Of a DNA stretch of 64,000 nt, positions 33,498 through 47,351 are shown in pieces. The stretch is from the NCBI RefSeq assembly GCF_019355055.1, contig NZ_CP048411.1:4573001-4637000 (forward strand), written 5' to 3'. This DNA comes from Pseudomonas sp. MTM4 (lineage in GTDB: Bacteria; Pseudomonadota; Gammaproteobacteria; Pseudomonadales; Pseudomonadaceae). The notes under the pieces were generated by a model that worked only from the letters and a program-made list of their open reading frames with translations, was not told the origin of the DNA and did no database searches. Each line of letters begins with the position of its first letter. Position 1 is the stretch's first letter. A program made the position numbers and the translations under genes.

Positions 33498-33647
33498 TGC
33501 GCGTTTGAGCTGATGGGGTCTTTCCAGTAGACTACGCTCCCGTCTCAATACAGCTTCTACGGTTTCTTCGAATCCGTGGCAGTTGCGCTATTGCCGCTCG
33601 ATGCGCAATGGCACCTTCGCTTTCCCCCGGCGGCGCCAGCCGCTTAA

Positions 33648-37465
<3,818 letters not shown>

Positions 37466-37480
37466 TACTTCGCATGCTAG

Positions 37481-37508
37481 AAAGGGGCGGCGTTAGTCGC
37501 CCTTTTTT
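37481..37508 (+). terminator. Intrinsic terminator after eno
   Basis: AAAGGGGCG ... CGCCCTTT with one bulged G and a short loop, followed by a run of six T. Standard rho-independent form. Confidence 0.85.
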
Positions 37509-37637
37509 GTGGATAACGTTTAGCACTGATAAGGTCGTCGCCGAAATGAGGCGATGCGCCCGCCAGCAAAGGAAAGCCAGGCCATGTCGCTGACCGCTGC
37601 CTATATCTCGTCATCTGAAACCAACCGAAGCCGTTCC

Positions 37638-37925
37638 ATGCCGTCCATGCGTAGCCCCTACTGGTTGTTCGTCGTTTTGATCCTGTTGTTGGGCGGTCTT
37701 CAGTACCGTCTGTGGGTGGGCGAGGGGAGCCTCGCTCAGGTCAGTGGACTGAACAAGCAGATCGCTGAACAGCAGGGCGAGAACCAGCGCCTGCTCGAGC
37801 GCAATCGCATCCTCGAGGCTGAGGTGATGGAGCTCAAGCAAGGTATGGAAACTGTCGAAGAGCGTGCTCGACAGGAGCTTGGGATGGTCAAGGAAGGCGA
37901 GACGCTATTCCAGCTCACGGAGTAA
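37638..37925 (+). CDS. ftsB: Divisome protein FtsB
   Basis: Septum protein that links FtsQ and FtsL and helps activate FtsWI. 95 residues from ATG 37638: one transmembrane helix (SPYWLFVVLILLLGGLQY), then a leucine-zipper coiled coil (QQGENQRLLERNRILEAEV) and the conserved EERARQELGMVKEGETLF. ATG 37647 is equally close to known homologues, and an in-frame ATG at 37584 with a fair ribosome-binding site would add an 18-residue Ser-rich cytoplasmic tail. It lies eight bases ahead of ispD, the usual pairing. Confidence 0.92.
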   Translation: MPSMRSPYWLFVVLILLLGGLQYRLWVGEGSLAQVSGLNKQIAEQQGENQRLLERNRILEAEVMELKQGMETVEERARQELGMVKEGETLFQLTE

Positions 37926-37933
37926 AGACGGCC

Positions 37934-38626
37934 ATGTTCCCGGAGTTCTGGACCGTGATACCGGCCGCCGGTGTCGGCAGCCGCATGCGCGCCGATCGGC
38001 CTAAGCAATACCTGCCCTTGGCCGGCAAGAGCGTCATCGAACATACACTCAGCTGTTTTCTCGACCATCCCGGTTTGCTTGGGTTGGTCGTCAGCCTGGC
38101 GGCCGATGATCCGTACTGGGCGAATCTGGACTGCGCCAAGGACCCTCGCATTCAACGCGCTGACGGCGGCGCCGAGCGCGCCGACTCGGTACTGGCTGGG
38201 TTGCACCGTCTGTCCGAGCAGGGCGCACGATACGGCGATTGGGTGCTGGTGCATGATGCCGCTCGGCCCAATCTCTCGCGTCAGGATCTCGACAAACTGC
38301 TGGTCGAACTGGGCGACGATCCAGTCGGTGGGCTACTCGCCGTACCGGCCCGGGACACATTGAAACGAGCGGGTACCGACGGACGGGTCGTGGAAACCAT
38401 CGATCGCAGCGTGATATGGCAGGCTTTCACACCGCAAATGTTTCGCCTCGGGGCGTTACGCGATGCGCTTGCCAATGTGCTCGAAGCTGGCGCAGCCGTT
38501 ACTGATGAAGCGTCCGCGCTGGAATGGGCGGGATTCAGTCCGCGACTGGTAGAAGGGCGCTCGGATAATTTGAAGATTACGCGTCCGGAAGATCTGCAAT
38601 GGCTGCAACAGCGCTGGCAATCGTGA
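37934..38626 (+). CDS. ispD: 2-C-methyl-D-erythritol 4-phosphate cytidylyltransferase
   Basis: Third MEP pathway step (MEP plus CTP to CDP-ME). 230 residues. N-terminal nucleotidyltransferase signature IPAAGVGSRMRADRPKQYLP (residues 9-28) and the VHDAARPNLSRQDLDKLL block are clear. In many bacteria ispD and ispF are adjacent or fused. Here they are 6.5 kb apart with the formaldehyde and reductase genes between, the order I recall in P. aeruginosa for the formaldehyde part. Confidence 0.96.
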   Translation: MFPEFWTVIPAAGVGSRMRADRPKQYLPLAGKSVIEHTLSCFLDHPGLLGLVVSLAADDPYWANLDCAKDPRIQRADGGAERADSVLAGLHRLSEQGARYGDWVLVHDAARPNLSRQDLDKLLVELGDDPVGGLLAVPARDTLKRAGTDGRVVETIDRSVIWQAFTPQMFRLGALRDALANVLEAGAAVTDEASALEWAGFSPRLVEGRSDNLKITRPEDLQWLQQRWQS

Positions 38627-38686
38627 TTGCGCAGCGCTGTGCATCCTGAAACGCGATTCTTTCGCAACTTCGTGGCAGATGGCTTA

Positions 38687-39853
38687 CTAGTAGCGGTATA
38701 TCGCCGCCGCGCCGCTCGCGGTTGGCATACGCTCGGTGGGTACCGAGATCACTTCGCCGCCTTGCTCCAGCGTCCAGATCGTCAACTCGTCGAGCAGATC
38801 GGGCGTGGTGGCGGACTCATCGTCGACCGCCATCGCTTTGCCTTCCTGCTTGTCCGCCATCCCTGGTATCTGCCGATCAGCTTCGACCAGCAACGTCGCC
38901 ACCCGTCCTTCCAGGGTCGCCTGGCCGATCTGTTCGAGCTGATCGGTGGCCAGGCCCTGACCATGCGATTCGCCGTACTGGTTGATAAAGCCTTCGAGGC
39001 GTTTGATGTAACGCGGCTGCATGACCATCCAGCTTTTTTCCCGCAGCTCTTTCTGGCTGAGCAGCGAAACATCGCTCTCGATGCCCTCAGGTAGCAGTAG
39101 ATCGTTGTGACTGTGCTTGCGGAAATGGGACTGATGCTCGGGGAGTGCGGCAAGAATCAACGGTAGGCGGGTCTTGCGGCTATGGTGTTCGAGGATGGCG
39201 CGATCCACCTCACGGAAGAAGCGCTCGCGATCCCGATCGATCTCGTCCTGCCGACCGGCTCCGCCGCTCTCGACCTGCATCGCATCGCCGCGTTCGCTGG
39301 CGCGGCCATAGCCTTGAGCGAATCCGGTCTGACCCTTCTCGGTTAGTTCGCGCCCAAGCGCCTCTTCCACGGTTTTTGGTACACCCTCGGCAAGCGGAAC
39401 TTCATCGACACCGTCACGGTTGCCTTCGAACAGGCGCACCGAATCCAGTGTTATCGCGAGGATCTGGTAGCGATCGGCGGATTGGGCGATGCGCAGCAGC
39501 GGCTTAAGGTGCATACGATCGTTGGCGACCGCCAGCTCCGGTACGTTGCGCTGGAGGCGGAACACCTCGAAATAGTCCTTGGCGCCGAACACAGCCAGTC
39601 CGTCGCGGTTGGAATTCCAGAAATCGACATCATCGATCAGCGCATAAAACGGCTCGAGCAGCGATTTGGCCTGATCGCCTCGGCCTTGCTGTTTGAGGGA
39701 GTCTTCCAGCTGTCGCACTAGATGCTTGAAGCGGATCGGGTCTTGCTGGCGCTCGGGAAAGCTACGGTGGGTGGGCTGGTACAGCGACAGGCAGGGTGCC
39801 TCGCGCTTCGCCAGCAGCTGGGACATGGTTTCACGATCGAGCAATCTGTTCAT
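38687..39853 (-). CDS. baeRF-family protein (bacterial archaeo-eukaryotic release factor-like)
   Basis: 388 residues. N-terminal CLSLYQPTHRSFPERQQDPI and the later RQDEIDRDRERFFREVDRAI fit the baeRF3 group of eRF1-like proteins predicted from genomics. The loop where eRF1 has GGQ reads SGGAGRQDE, so a Gly-Gly pair is present but no canonical GGQ. A role in ribosome rescue or peptidyl-tRNA hydrolysis is a family prediction, not shown. ATG 39853 has GAGG seven bases upstream. The downstream-oriented neighbour at 39922-40236 on the same strand is a ribosome-hibernation-like protein. Confidence 0.75.
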   Translation of the reverse strand: MNRLLDRETMSQLLAKREAPCLSLYQPTHRSFPERQQDPIRFKHLVRQLEDSLKQQGRGDQAKSLLEPFYALIDDVDFWNSNRDGLAVFGAKDYFEVFRLQRNVPELAVANDRMHLKPLLRIAQSADRYQILAITLDSVRLFEGNRDGVDEVPLAEGVPKTVEEALGRELTEKGQTGFAQGYGRASERGDAMQVESGGAGRQDEIDRDRERFFREVDRAILEHHSRKTRLPLILAALPEHQSHFRKHSHNDLLLPEGIESDVSLLSQKELREKSWMVMQPRYIKRLEGFINQYGESHGQGLATDQLEQIGQATLEGRVATLLVEADRQIPGMADKQEGKAMAVDDESATTPDLLDELTIWTLEQGGEVISVPTERMPTASGAAAIYRY

Positions 39854-39921
39854 GCATGGCCTCTTTCGTAATCGGGTGGTTCGGTCCCTCGGGCATTGAT
39901 GGCCTGGTTCGGCAAGACGGG

Positions 39922-40236
39922 TCAGTGATGGTTGAGTTTGTCCAGGGCATGCGCCAGGGCATGGTTGAGCTTTTCCGCGGCTCCGTCGATTGCGAGCGTC
40001 ATGGAGTCCGCCTTGTGGGTGGCCGAAATCGGCTCATGGCCTTTCACTCGGGCTTCCATCTGGCAACGCTTGTCCTGAGGGCCGCTTTTACCGCTGTTCT
40101 CATCGTTGAGATGAACTTCGACTCGGGTCAGCTGATCATCGAAACGCTCCAGTTCGCTCTCCACGGTTGCCTTCACGTGTTCCTCGAGGTTGCTGGTTAC
40201 GCTGACGCTGTGATTGCTGTTCACCAGAATCTGCAT
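39922..40236 (-). CDS. HPF/RaiA-family ribosome-associated protein
   Basis: 104 residues from ATG 40236, which has a strong AGGAGG six bases upstream. An S30AE-like fold is suggested: MQILVNSNHSVSVTSNLEEHV, then an alternating strand RVEVHLNDENSG and a helix (DGAAEKLNHALAHALDKL). It lacks the C-terminal dimerisation domain of long HPF. It is probably a second copy in the genome besides the rpoN-linked hpf, which is outside this window. Co-directional with the baeRF gene 68 bp away. Confidence 0.8.
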   Translation of the reverse strand: MQILVNSNHSVSVTSNLEEHVKATVESELERFDDQLTRVEVHLNDENSGKSGPQDKRCQMEARVKGHEPISATHKADSMTLAIDGAAEKLNHALAHALDKLNHH

Positions 40237-40368
40237 GATGTCCTCCTGATTGAATCGCCGGGTAGCTCCAGGCAAAACGCAAAGGGCACCGGCTACACAA
40301 TATCGACGTGGCCTACGGAAGCGGGTTCCTCCCGAAATAGGCAGTCAGACGCGCGGCGCCGTAGCACC

Positions 40369-41268
40369 TCAGTTGCGTCCGCTGCGGTATTCCGGGCGAT
40401 TGGCCAGGCCTTCCTTCAATGCCTGGATCAGCAGGCGCACCTTCGGTAGCGGATAGCGGCGCTGCGGGTAGACGGCCCAGACGGCGGTATTGGGTGGCTG
40501 ATTGGCTTCCAGCAGCGACACCAGCTCACCTCGGCGCAGCGGCTCCTGCACGTAATAGTCCGGCAACTGGCACAGGCCGAAGCCGCGCAGAGCGGCGTCC
40601 AGCACCGCCTGACCGCTGTTGCAGCGCCAGTTGCCGCTGGGCTTGAACGGCTGTTCGCGGCCGTCGACCTGCAGCATCCAGGTATCGCCCGTGCCCACCA
40701 GGCAGTTGTGTCGCGCCAGCTCGGAAAGCGTGTGCGGGCGTCCGTAGCGTTCGAGGTAGGCCGGTGCGGCGCACAGGTACATGGCGCGTGGCGCGATGCG
40801 GGTCGCCACCAGCCGCGACTCGCCGAGGCGGCCCAGGCGGATGGCCAGATCGAAGCCTTCCTGCACCATGTCCAAAGTGCGGTTGGACAGTTCTATCTCC
40901 ACCCGCAACTGTGGATGCTGCGCCATGAAGTCGTTCACCAGCGGCACGATGAAGCGCTCGCCGTATGCCACGGCTGCGGTCATGCGCAACAGACCGGTGG
41001 GCGCCGTGTGCAGATCGCTGATGGCATGGAAGGCTTCGTCGCGTTCTTCGATCAAGCGCTGGCAGCGCGCCAGGAAGGTGTGGCCGGCTTCGGTCAGCGA
41101 GACGCGACGCGTGGTGCGGTAGAGCAGGCGGGCCTGCAAGCGCTCTTCCAGGCGCGCCACTTGGCGGCTGACATGCGAAGAAGACACTCGCAACTGCTCG
41201 GCGGCGCGCATGAAGCTGCCACATTCGGCTACGGCGGCGAACTCGTCGAGACCTTCCCAGCGGTTCAT
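40369..41268 (-). CDS. gfnR: LysR-family regulator of formaldehyde detoxification (GfnR-like)
   Basis: 299 residues. N-terminal winged HTH (MRAAEQLRVSSSHVSRQVAR, residues ~21-40) and C-terminal substrate-binding domain (LRVEIELSNRTLDMVQEGFD). It is divergent from adhC, as in P. aeruginosa where I recall a LysR gene named gfnR next to the adhC-fghA genes. It probably binds the shared 122-bp intergenic region and activates adhC. A good AGGAG ribosome-binding site precedes ATG 41268. The gene symbol rests on synteny. Confidence 0.8.
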   Translation of the reverse strand: MNRWEGLDEFAAVAECGSFMRAAEQLRVSSSHVSRQVARLEERLQARLLYRTTRRVSLTEAGHTFLARCQRLIEERDEAFHAISDLHTAPTGLLRMTAAVAYGERFIVPLVNDFMAQHPQLRVEIELSNRTLDMVQEGFDLAIRLGRLGESRLVATRIAPRAMYLCAAPAYLERYGRPHTLSELARHNCLVGTGDTWMLQVDGREQPFKPSGNWRCNSGQAVLDAALRGFGLCQLPDYYVQEPLRRGELVSLLEANQPPNTAVWAVYPQRRYPLPKVRLLIQALKEGLANRPEYRSGRN

Positions 41269-41294
41269 GTCGGGCTCCTGTTTGAAGAACTTGA

Positions 41295-42506
<1,212 letters not shown>

Positions 42507-42508
42507 TC

Positions 42509-42587
42509 GTAGGGGTGGATAACGCCGTCGTCAGACGGTTTATTCACCTCGACTGGTGGAAAACGCTTCGCGGTTTTCCACCCTACG
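42509..42587. repeat. REPIN-like element (two REP hairpins) between adhC and fghA
   Basis: The outer ends are inverted (GTAGGGGTGG and CCACCCTAC). Inside are two hairpins: an imperfect one (GGTGGATAACGCCGTC / GACGGTTTATTCACC) and a perfect 10-bp one (GGTGGAAAAC, loop GCTTCGCG, GTTTTCCACC). Stem sequences of this kind recur in stutzeri-group genomes, as I remember. It fills nearly all of the 93-bp gap. Confidence 0.7.
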
Positions 42588-42599
42588 CGAGGCATAGCC

Positions 42600-43445
42600 A
42601 TGACCCTTGAAAACATTTCCTGCCAGAAAAGCTTCGGCGGCTGGCACAAACGCTACCGTCACCGCTCCAGCAGCCTGAACTGCGACATGGTGTTCGCCGT
42701 GTACCTGCCGCCGCAGGCGGAACAGGGCGAGAAGCTGCCGGTGCTGTACTGGCTGTCGGGCCTGACCTGCACCGACGAGAACTTCATGCAGAAGGCCGGT
42801 GCGCAGCAATTGGCTGCCGAGCTGGGGCTGATCATCGTCGCACCCGATACCAGCCCGCGTGGGCCGGACGTGCCGGACGACCCGGACGGTGCCTGGGATT
42901 TCGGCCTGGGCGCAGGCTTCTATCTGAACGCCACCCAGCAGCCCTGGGCGCAGCACTACCGCATGTACGACTACGTGGTCGGCGAGCTGCCGGCGCTGAT
43001 TGAGGCGAATTTTCCGGTGTCCGACAGGCGCGGCATCAGTGGGCACTCCATGGGCGGCCACGGTGCGCTGGTCTGTGCGCTGAAGAATCCGGGACGTTAT
43101 CAATCGGTTTCGGCCTTCGCGCCCATCACCAATCCCGCCAGTTGCCCCTGGGGCGAGAAGGCGTTTTCCCGCTATTTGGGCGAGGGCCGCTCGCGCTGGT
43201 GCGAATGGGATGCCTGCGCGCTGTTGGCCGAAGCCGGCGAGAAGCTACCGCTGCTGGTGGATCAGGGCGACCGCGACGACTTCATGGAAAGCCAGCTCAA
43301 GCCCGAGGCGCTGGAGGCTGCGGCCAAAGCGGCAGGACATCCGCTGACGCTACGGATACAGCCGGGCTACGACCACAGCTACTACTTCATCGCCAGCTTC
43401 ATTGATGATCATCTGCGACATCATGCCGAGGCGTTGAGATCCTGA
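42600..43445 (+). CDS. fghA: S-formylglutathione hydrolase
   Basis: Hydrolyses S-formylglutathione to formate and glutathione, finishing the pathway begun by AdhC. 281 residues, alpha/beta hydrolase of the esterase D family. Nucleophile Ser in [12 protein letters not shown] (about residue 148), Asp in [11 protein letters not shown], His in [12 protein letters not shown] weak ribosome-binding site and the REPIN upstream suggest translation or mRNA level is set separately from adhC. Confidence 0.96.
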   Translation: MTLENISCQKSFGGWHKRYRHRSSSLNCDMVFAVYLPPQAEQGEKLPVLYWLSGLTCTDENFMQKAGAQQLAAELGLIIVAPDTSPRGPDVPDDPDGAWDFGLGAGFYLNATQQPWAQHYRMYDYVVGELPALIEANFPVSDRRGISGHSMGGHGALVCALKNPGRYQSVSAFAPITNPASCPWGEKAFSRYLGEGRSRWCEWDACALLAEAGEKLPLLVDQGDRDDFMESQLKPEALEAAAKAAGHPLTLRIQPGYDHSYYFIASFIDDHLRHHAEALRS

Positions 43446-43450
43446 CAGGA

Positions 43451-43480
43451 GGGCGTTCCCCCGCGGGAGTGGGAACGATC
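43451..43480. repeat. REP-like hairpin after fghA
   Basis: CGTTCCC and GGGAACG form a 7-bp stem in a GGGCGTTCCC...GGGAACGATC context, a form common between convergent genes in Pseudomonas. It lies just ahead of the terminator. Confidence 0.55.
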
Positions 43481-43488
43481 AACACGAA

Positions 43489-43522
43489 AAAAGGCCCGAC
43501 CGGAATAACCGGCCGGGCCTTT
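43489..43522. terminator. Bidirectional terminator between fghA and the ene-reductase gene
   Basis: AAAGGCCCG-A-CCGG, loop AATAA, CCGG-C-CGGGCCTTT, with A-run before and T after, so it can serve both convergent genes. Confidence 0.85.
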
Positions 43523-43535
43523 CCACCGCTGGGAG

Positions 43536-44585
43536 CTAGAGCGATGGATAATCGGTGTAGCCCTCTGCGCCCTGGGCGTAGAACAGCTCAGGCTTGGGCT
43601 CGTTGAGCGGCGCATCCTGGCGCAGGCGCTTGACCAGGTCCGGGTTGGCGATATAAGGAATGCCGAAGGCCACCGCGTCGGCTTTCCCGTCGCCCAGCCA
43701 GGCGTTGGCCTGTTCGCCAGTGAAACGCTCATTGGCGATGTAGTTGCCGCCGAAGATCTGCTTCAACTGCGGGCCGAGGCTGTCTTCGCCGGCTTTTTCA
43801 CGCGTGCAGATGAATGCGATGCCGCGCTTGCCAAGCTCGCGAGCCACGTAGCCAAAGGTCTCGGCGCGGTTGGAGTCGCCCATATCGTGGGAGTCTGCGC
43901 GCGGTGCCAAGTGCATGCCGACGCGGCCGGCACCCCAAACGCTGATCGCGGCATCGGTGACTTCCAACATCAGGCGTGCGCGGTTTTCCAGCGAGCCGCC
44001 GTACTGGTCGGTACGCTGGTTGGTGCTGTCCTGCAGGAACTGGTCGAGCAGATAGCCATTGGCGCCGTGGATTTCCACGCCGTCGAAGCCCGCCTCCTTG
44101 GCATTCTCGGCGCCTTTGCGGTAGGCCTCGACGATGCCTGCTATTTCTTCGGTTTCCAGCGCGCGCGGGGTCTCGTAATCCTTCATCGGCCGTACCAGGC
44201 TCACATGCCCGGCCGGCTTGATGGCGCTAGGGGCGACCGGCAGCTGGCCGTCGAGGTAGAGCGGGTCGGAGATGCGGCCGACATGCCAGAGCTGCAGCAC
44301 GATCTTGCCACCCTTGGCATGCACGGCATCGGTGATCTTCTTCCAGCCCTGCACCTGCTCGGCGGACCAGATGCCGGGCGTGTCCGGGTAACCGACGCCC
44401 ATGGGCGTTACCGAGGTGGCTTCGCTGATGATCAGGCCAGCATCGGCGCGCTGGGCGTAGTATTCGACCATCAGCTCGCCCGGTACGCGGCCGGGCTCGG
44501 CGCGGCAGCGGGTCAGGGGCGCCATGATGACGCGGTTGGCCAGTTCCAGCTCGCCAATGCGGATCGGATCGAAAAGTGTGGGCAT
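43536..44585 (-). CDS. Old Yellow Enzyme family alkene/xenobiotic reductase
   Basis: 349 residues. FMN-dependent NADPH oxidoreductase of the NemA/XenB type, which reduces activated alkenes, nitro compounds and nitrate esters. Family blocks: MAPLTRCRAEPGRVP, LQLWHVGRISDP, FDGVEIHGANGYLLDQFLQD and YGGSLENRARLMLEV. The paired substrate residues are His/Asn in HGANGYL. It ends in the usual Tyr-rich tail (YTDYPSL). The ArsR-type regulator lies 26 bp upstream on the same strand, suggesting electrophile-induced expression. Confidence 0.93.
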   Translation of the reverse strand: MPTLFDPIRIGELELANRVIMAPLTRCRAEPGRVPGELMVEYYAQRADAGLIISEATSVTPMGVGYPDTPGIWSAEQVQGWKKITDAVHAKGGKIVLQLWHVGRISDPLYLDGQLPVAPSAIKPAGHVSLVRPMKDYETPRALETEEIAGIVEAYRKGAENAKEAGFDGVEIHGANGYLLDQFLQDSTNQRTDQYGGSLENRARLMLEVTDAAISVWGAGRVGMHLAPRADSHDMGDSNRAETFGYVARELGKRGIAFICTREKAGEDSLGPQLKQIFGGNYIANERFTGEQANAWLGDGKADAVAFGIPYIANPDLVKRLRQDAPLNEPKPELFYAQGAEGYTDYPSL

Positions 44586-44611
44586 GGTGGTGTTGCTCCT
44601 TATATAGGGAT

Positions 44612-44914
44612 TCAGAGTTCCTGGCCGATGCGGGCCAGAAAGTCCTGGATGACCGGCTCATTGCGTTGAAAGAAATGCCACTGGCCGACTTTGCGGCTGG
44701 TAATCAACCCGGCTCGCTGCAGGGTGGCCAAGTGGGCCGATACCGTCGATTGCGAAAGACCGGCCCGCTGGTCGATCTGTCCGGCGCAGACGCCGTTCTC
44801 CAGGGAGTGATGCTGCTCGGAAAAGTACCGTTGCGGCTCCTTCAGCCACTGCAGGATGTCCCGGCGCAGCGGGTGGGCGAGGGCCTTGATGATGTCGTCG
44901 AAATTGTCGGGCAT
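44612..44914 (-). CDS. ArsR-family winged-helix repressor
   Basis: 100 residues from ATG 44914. A TTG 27 bases further up is less likely. The HTH is AGLSQSTVSAHLATLQRAGL (residues ~51-70), with the N-terminal KALAHPLRRDILQWL typical of the family. There is one Cys (GVCAGQI) and no CxC pair of metal sensors, so it more likely senses oxidants or electrophiles by Cys chemistry, consistent with the downstream ene-reductase. Palindromic operators occur at 44933-44974. Confidence 0.85.
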   Translation of the reverse strand: MPDNFDDIIKALAHPLRRDILQWLKEPQRYFSEQHHSLENGVCAGQIDQRAGLSQSTVSAHLATLQRAGLITSRKVGQWHFFQRNEPVIQDFLARIGQEL

Positions 44915-44932
44915 GTGTTCGTCTGGTTCGGT

Positions 44933-44974
44933 ATATCGCAATGGAGCGAACTATATATCGTCGAATCACGATAT
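44933..44974. promoter_or_regulatory. Two candidate ArsR operators
   Basis: ATATCGT-CGAATC-ACGATAT (44955-44974) is a perfect 7-bp inverted repeat. Next to it ATATCGC-N6-GCGA-AC-TATAT (44933-44956) is an imperfect copy. They lie just upstream of the ArsR gene, at the expected place for autoregulation. Their centres are ~20 bp apart, i.e. about two helical turns. Confidence 0.6.
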
Positions 44975-45091
44975 GAGATCGTTTCGGTTGATGGTGACTA
45001 TCGTGCTCGTTGATGCGGCGCCGGAGCCGATGAGCCAAGCCATGACGTCTCCTGTAGAATCCGCCGCTGATCTTTCAAGGGTGTTCTGACT

Positions 45092-45565
45092 ATGCGTATT
45101 GGCCACGGCTATGACGTGCACCGCTTCGGCGAGGGCGACTTCATCACCCTCGGTGGTGTACGGATTCCTCACAGGTTCGGTCTGCTGGCGCATTCCGATG
45201 GTGACGTGCTGCTGCATGCGCTCAGCGATGCGCTGCTCGGTGCCGCCGCGCTGGGCGATATCGGCAAGCATTTCCCGGATACCGACCCGCAATTCAAGGG
45301 CGCCGACAGCCGTGTACTGCTGCGCCATGTCCTGGAACAGGTAAAGAGCAAGGGCTGGGAGGTCGGTAATGTCGACGCCACCATCATTGCCCAGGCACCG
45401 AAGATGGCGCCGCATATCGAGGCCATGCGCGGCCTGATCGCCGAGGACCTGCAGGTCGAGTTGGATCAGGTCAACGTCAAGGCCACCACTACCGAGAAGC
45501 TGGGTTTCGTCGGGCGGGAAGAGGGTATCGCCGTGCACGCCGTCGCTCTGCTGGTCCGCGCATGA
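45092..45565 (+). CDS. ispF: 2-C-methyl-D-erythritol 2,4-cyclodiphosphate synthase
   Basis: Fifth MEP step. 157 residues. Zinc ligands Asp/His in [13 protein letters not shown] and His in [15 protein letters not shown]. The [17 protein letters not shown] block completes the family pattern. First gene of the ispF-truD-surE-pcm run. Its stop overlaps truD by four bases. Confidence 0.97.
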   Translation: MRIGHGYDVHRFGEGDFITLGGVRIPHRFGLLAHSDGDVLLHALSDALLGAAALGDIGKHFPDTDPQFKGADSRVLLRHVLEQVKSKGWEVGNVDATIIAQAPKMAPHIEAMRGLIAEDLQVELDQVNVKATTTEKLGFVGREEGIAVHAVALLVRA

Positions 45566-46602
45566 CCGAAGATCAGTTGCTCGGGTCGCAGGCGCACGGC
45601 GGGCCATGTGGCCGCGCGGTGCTCAAGGCCGTGGCCGAGGACTTTCAAGTCGATGAAGTGCTGGACATTCCGTTGTCCGGTGAAGGCGAGCACCTCTGGC
45701 TCTGGGTCGAGAAGCGCAACCTCAATACCGAGGAAGCGGCGCGCCGCATCTCCCGCGCCGCCGGAGTTCCGGTGCGCAATATCAGCTACGCCGGTCTGAA
45801 GGATCGCCAAGCGCTGACCCGTCAGTGGTTCAGCTTGCATCTGCCGGGCAAGGCCGATCCCAATTTGGATAGAGCTGAAGACGAAACGCTGAAGATTCTC
45901 AAGACCTGTCGTCACCAGCGCAAACTGCAGCGCGGCGCCCACTCGGCAAACGGCTTCACCCTGCGCCTGACCCAACTGCAGGCCGAACACGCTGAACTGG
46001 ACGCGCGCCTAGAGCGAATCATGACGCACGGCGTGCCCAATTATTTCGGCCTGCAACGCTTCGGCTTCGAAGGCGGCAACGTTCTTGGCGCACGCGAATA
46101 TGCCGAGCGACAGGAGCTTCCCGTGCAGCGCAACCTGCGCTCGCGGCTGCTCTCGGCGGGGCGCAGCTATTTGTTCAATCGGGTCTTGGCCGAGCGTGTC
46201 GCAAGCGGGACCTGGGATAAGGCGCAGGTGGGCGATCTACTGGCCTTTACCGACAGCCGCAGCTTCTTCCCAGCAGGCGAGGCCGAATGCAGCGACCCGC
46301 GTCTGAGCATTCTCGACCTGCACCCTACCGGCCCCTTGTGGGGCGTTGGTGAGTCGCCCGCAGGCGGCGGAATACCTGCGCTGGAATCGAATGTCGCGGG
46401 GGCAGAACCGGCAATCGCCAAGTGGCTCGCAGAAGCTGGAATGAAGCATGAACGGCGCATTCTTCGCCTCCCCATTGGCGGCTTGTCGTGGCATTATCCC
46501 GAGCCTGACATTCTGCAACTTGAATTCGTCCTGCCGACCGGCTGCTTTGCCACAGCTGTGGTGCGCGAGCTGGTCAGCCTGGCAGGGCAGACGGACATCT
46601 GA
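45562..46602 (+). CDS. truD: tRNA pseudouridine(13) synthase TruD
   Basis: 346 residues. The catalytic Asp is in [16 protein letters not shown]. The TRUD insertion and the motif [18 protein letters not shown] follow. Chain length and C terminus ([13 protein letters not shown]) fit the family. ATGA-type overlap with ispF and one-base overlap with surE. Confidence 0.96.
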   Translation: MTEDQLLGSQAHGGPCGRAVLKAVAEDFQVDEVLDIPLSGEGEHLWLWVEKRNLNTEEAARRISRAAGVPVRNISYAGLKDRQALTRQWFSLHLPGKADPNLDRAEDETLKILKTCRHQRKLQRGAHSANGFTLRLTQLQAEHAELDARLERIMTHGVPNYFGLQRFGFEGGNVLGAREYAERQELPVQRNLRSRLLSAGRSYLFNRVLAERVASGTWDKAQVGDLLAFTDSRSFFPAGEAECSDPRLSILDLHPTGPLWGVGESPAGGGIPALESNVAGAEPAIAKWLAEAGMKHERRILRLPIGGLSWHYPEPDILQLEFVLPTGCFATAVVRELVSLAGQTDI

Positions 46603-47351
46603 TGCGTATTCTGATCGCCAACGACGACGGGGTGTATGCACCCGGGCTCGCCGCGCTTTATGACGCGCTGGCCGACTATGCCGAGTGCCGCGTAGTCGCC
46701 CCCATCCAAGACATGAGCGGCGCCAGCAGCGCGCTGACGTTGGATCGCCCGCTTCATCCTACGACCATGCCGAACGGTTTCATCGGTGTGAACGGCACAC
46801 CTACCGATTGCGTTCACCTGGGCATGAACGGGCTGCTAGACGAAGCACCCGATATGGTGGTTTCCGGTATTAATCTGGGCGCCAATCTGGGGGACGACGT
46901 CCTGTACTCAGGCACCGTCGCTGCAGCAATCGAAGGCCGCTTCACTGGCAAACCGGCATTTGCGTTTTCGCTGATCTCGCGCGCTCCGGACAATCTGCCC
47001 ACGGCTGCCTACATCGCTCGCAAGCTGGTCGAGAAACACGATCAGCTCGACCTGCCGCCACGGACTGTGCTCAGCATCAACGTGCCCAATCTGCCCCTGG
47101 ATCATATCCGCGGCATTCAGTTGACCCGCCTTGGTCACCGTAGCCGGGCCAAACCGCCGGTTAAGCAGGCCAACCCGCGCGGCAAGGACGGCTACTGGAT
47201 CTCGGTTGCCGGCGACGTCGAAGATGGTGGGCCAGGGACCGATTTTCATGCAGTGATGCAGGGCTACGTGTCGATTACTCCTTTGCAGCTCGATCGGACG
47301 TTCCATGAAGCGTTCAAGGGGCTCGATAACTGGCTGGAGGACGTACTGTGA
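46602..47351 (+). CDS. surE: 5'/3'-nucleotidase SurE
   Basis: Stationary-phase survival nucleoside monophosphatase. 249 residues. The metal site is [14 protein letters not shown] (Asp-Asp) with [20 protein letters not shown]. It lies in the conserved surE-pcm-nlpD-rpoS stationary-phase cluster. ATG 46602 overlaps the truD stop. Confidence 0.97.
   Translation: MRILIANDDGVYAPGLAALYDALADYAECRVVAPIQDMSGASSALTLDRPLHPTTMPNGFIGVNGTPTDCVHLGMNGLLDEAPDMVVSGINLGANLGDDVLYSGTVAAAIEGRFTGKPAFAFSLISRAPDNLPTAAYIARKLVEKHDQLDLPPRTVLSINVPNLPLDHIRGIQLTRLGHRSRAKPPVKQANPRGKDGYWISVAGDVEDGGPGTDFHAVMQGYVSITPLQLDRTFHEAFKGLDNWLEDVL

Noticed and set aside
43887..44669. 260-codon open frame antisense to the ene-reductase
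   Set aside because: Shadow; the ene-reductase on the other strand has all family blocks.
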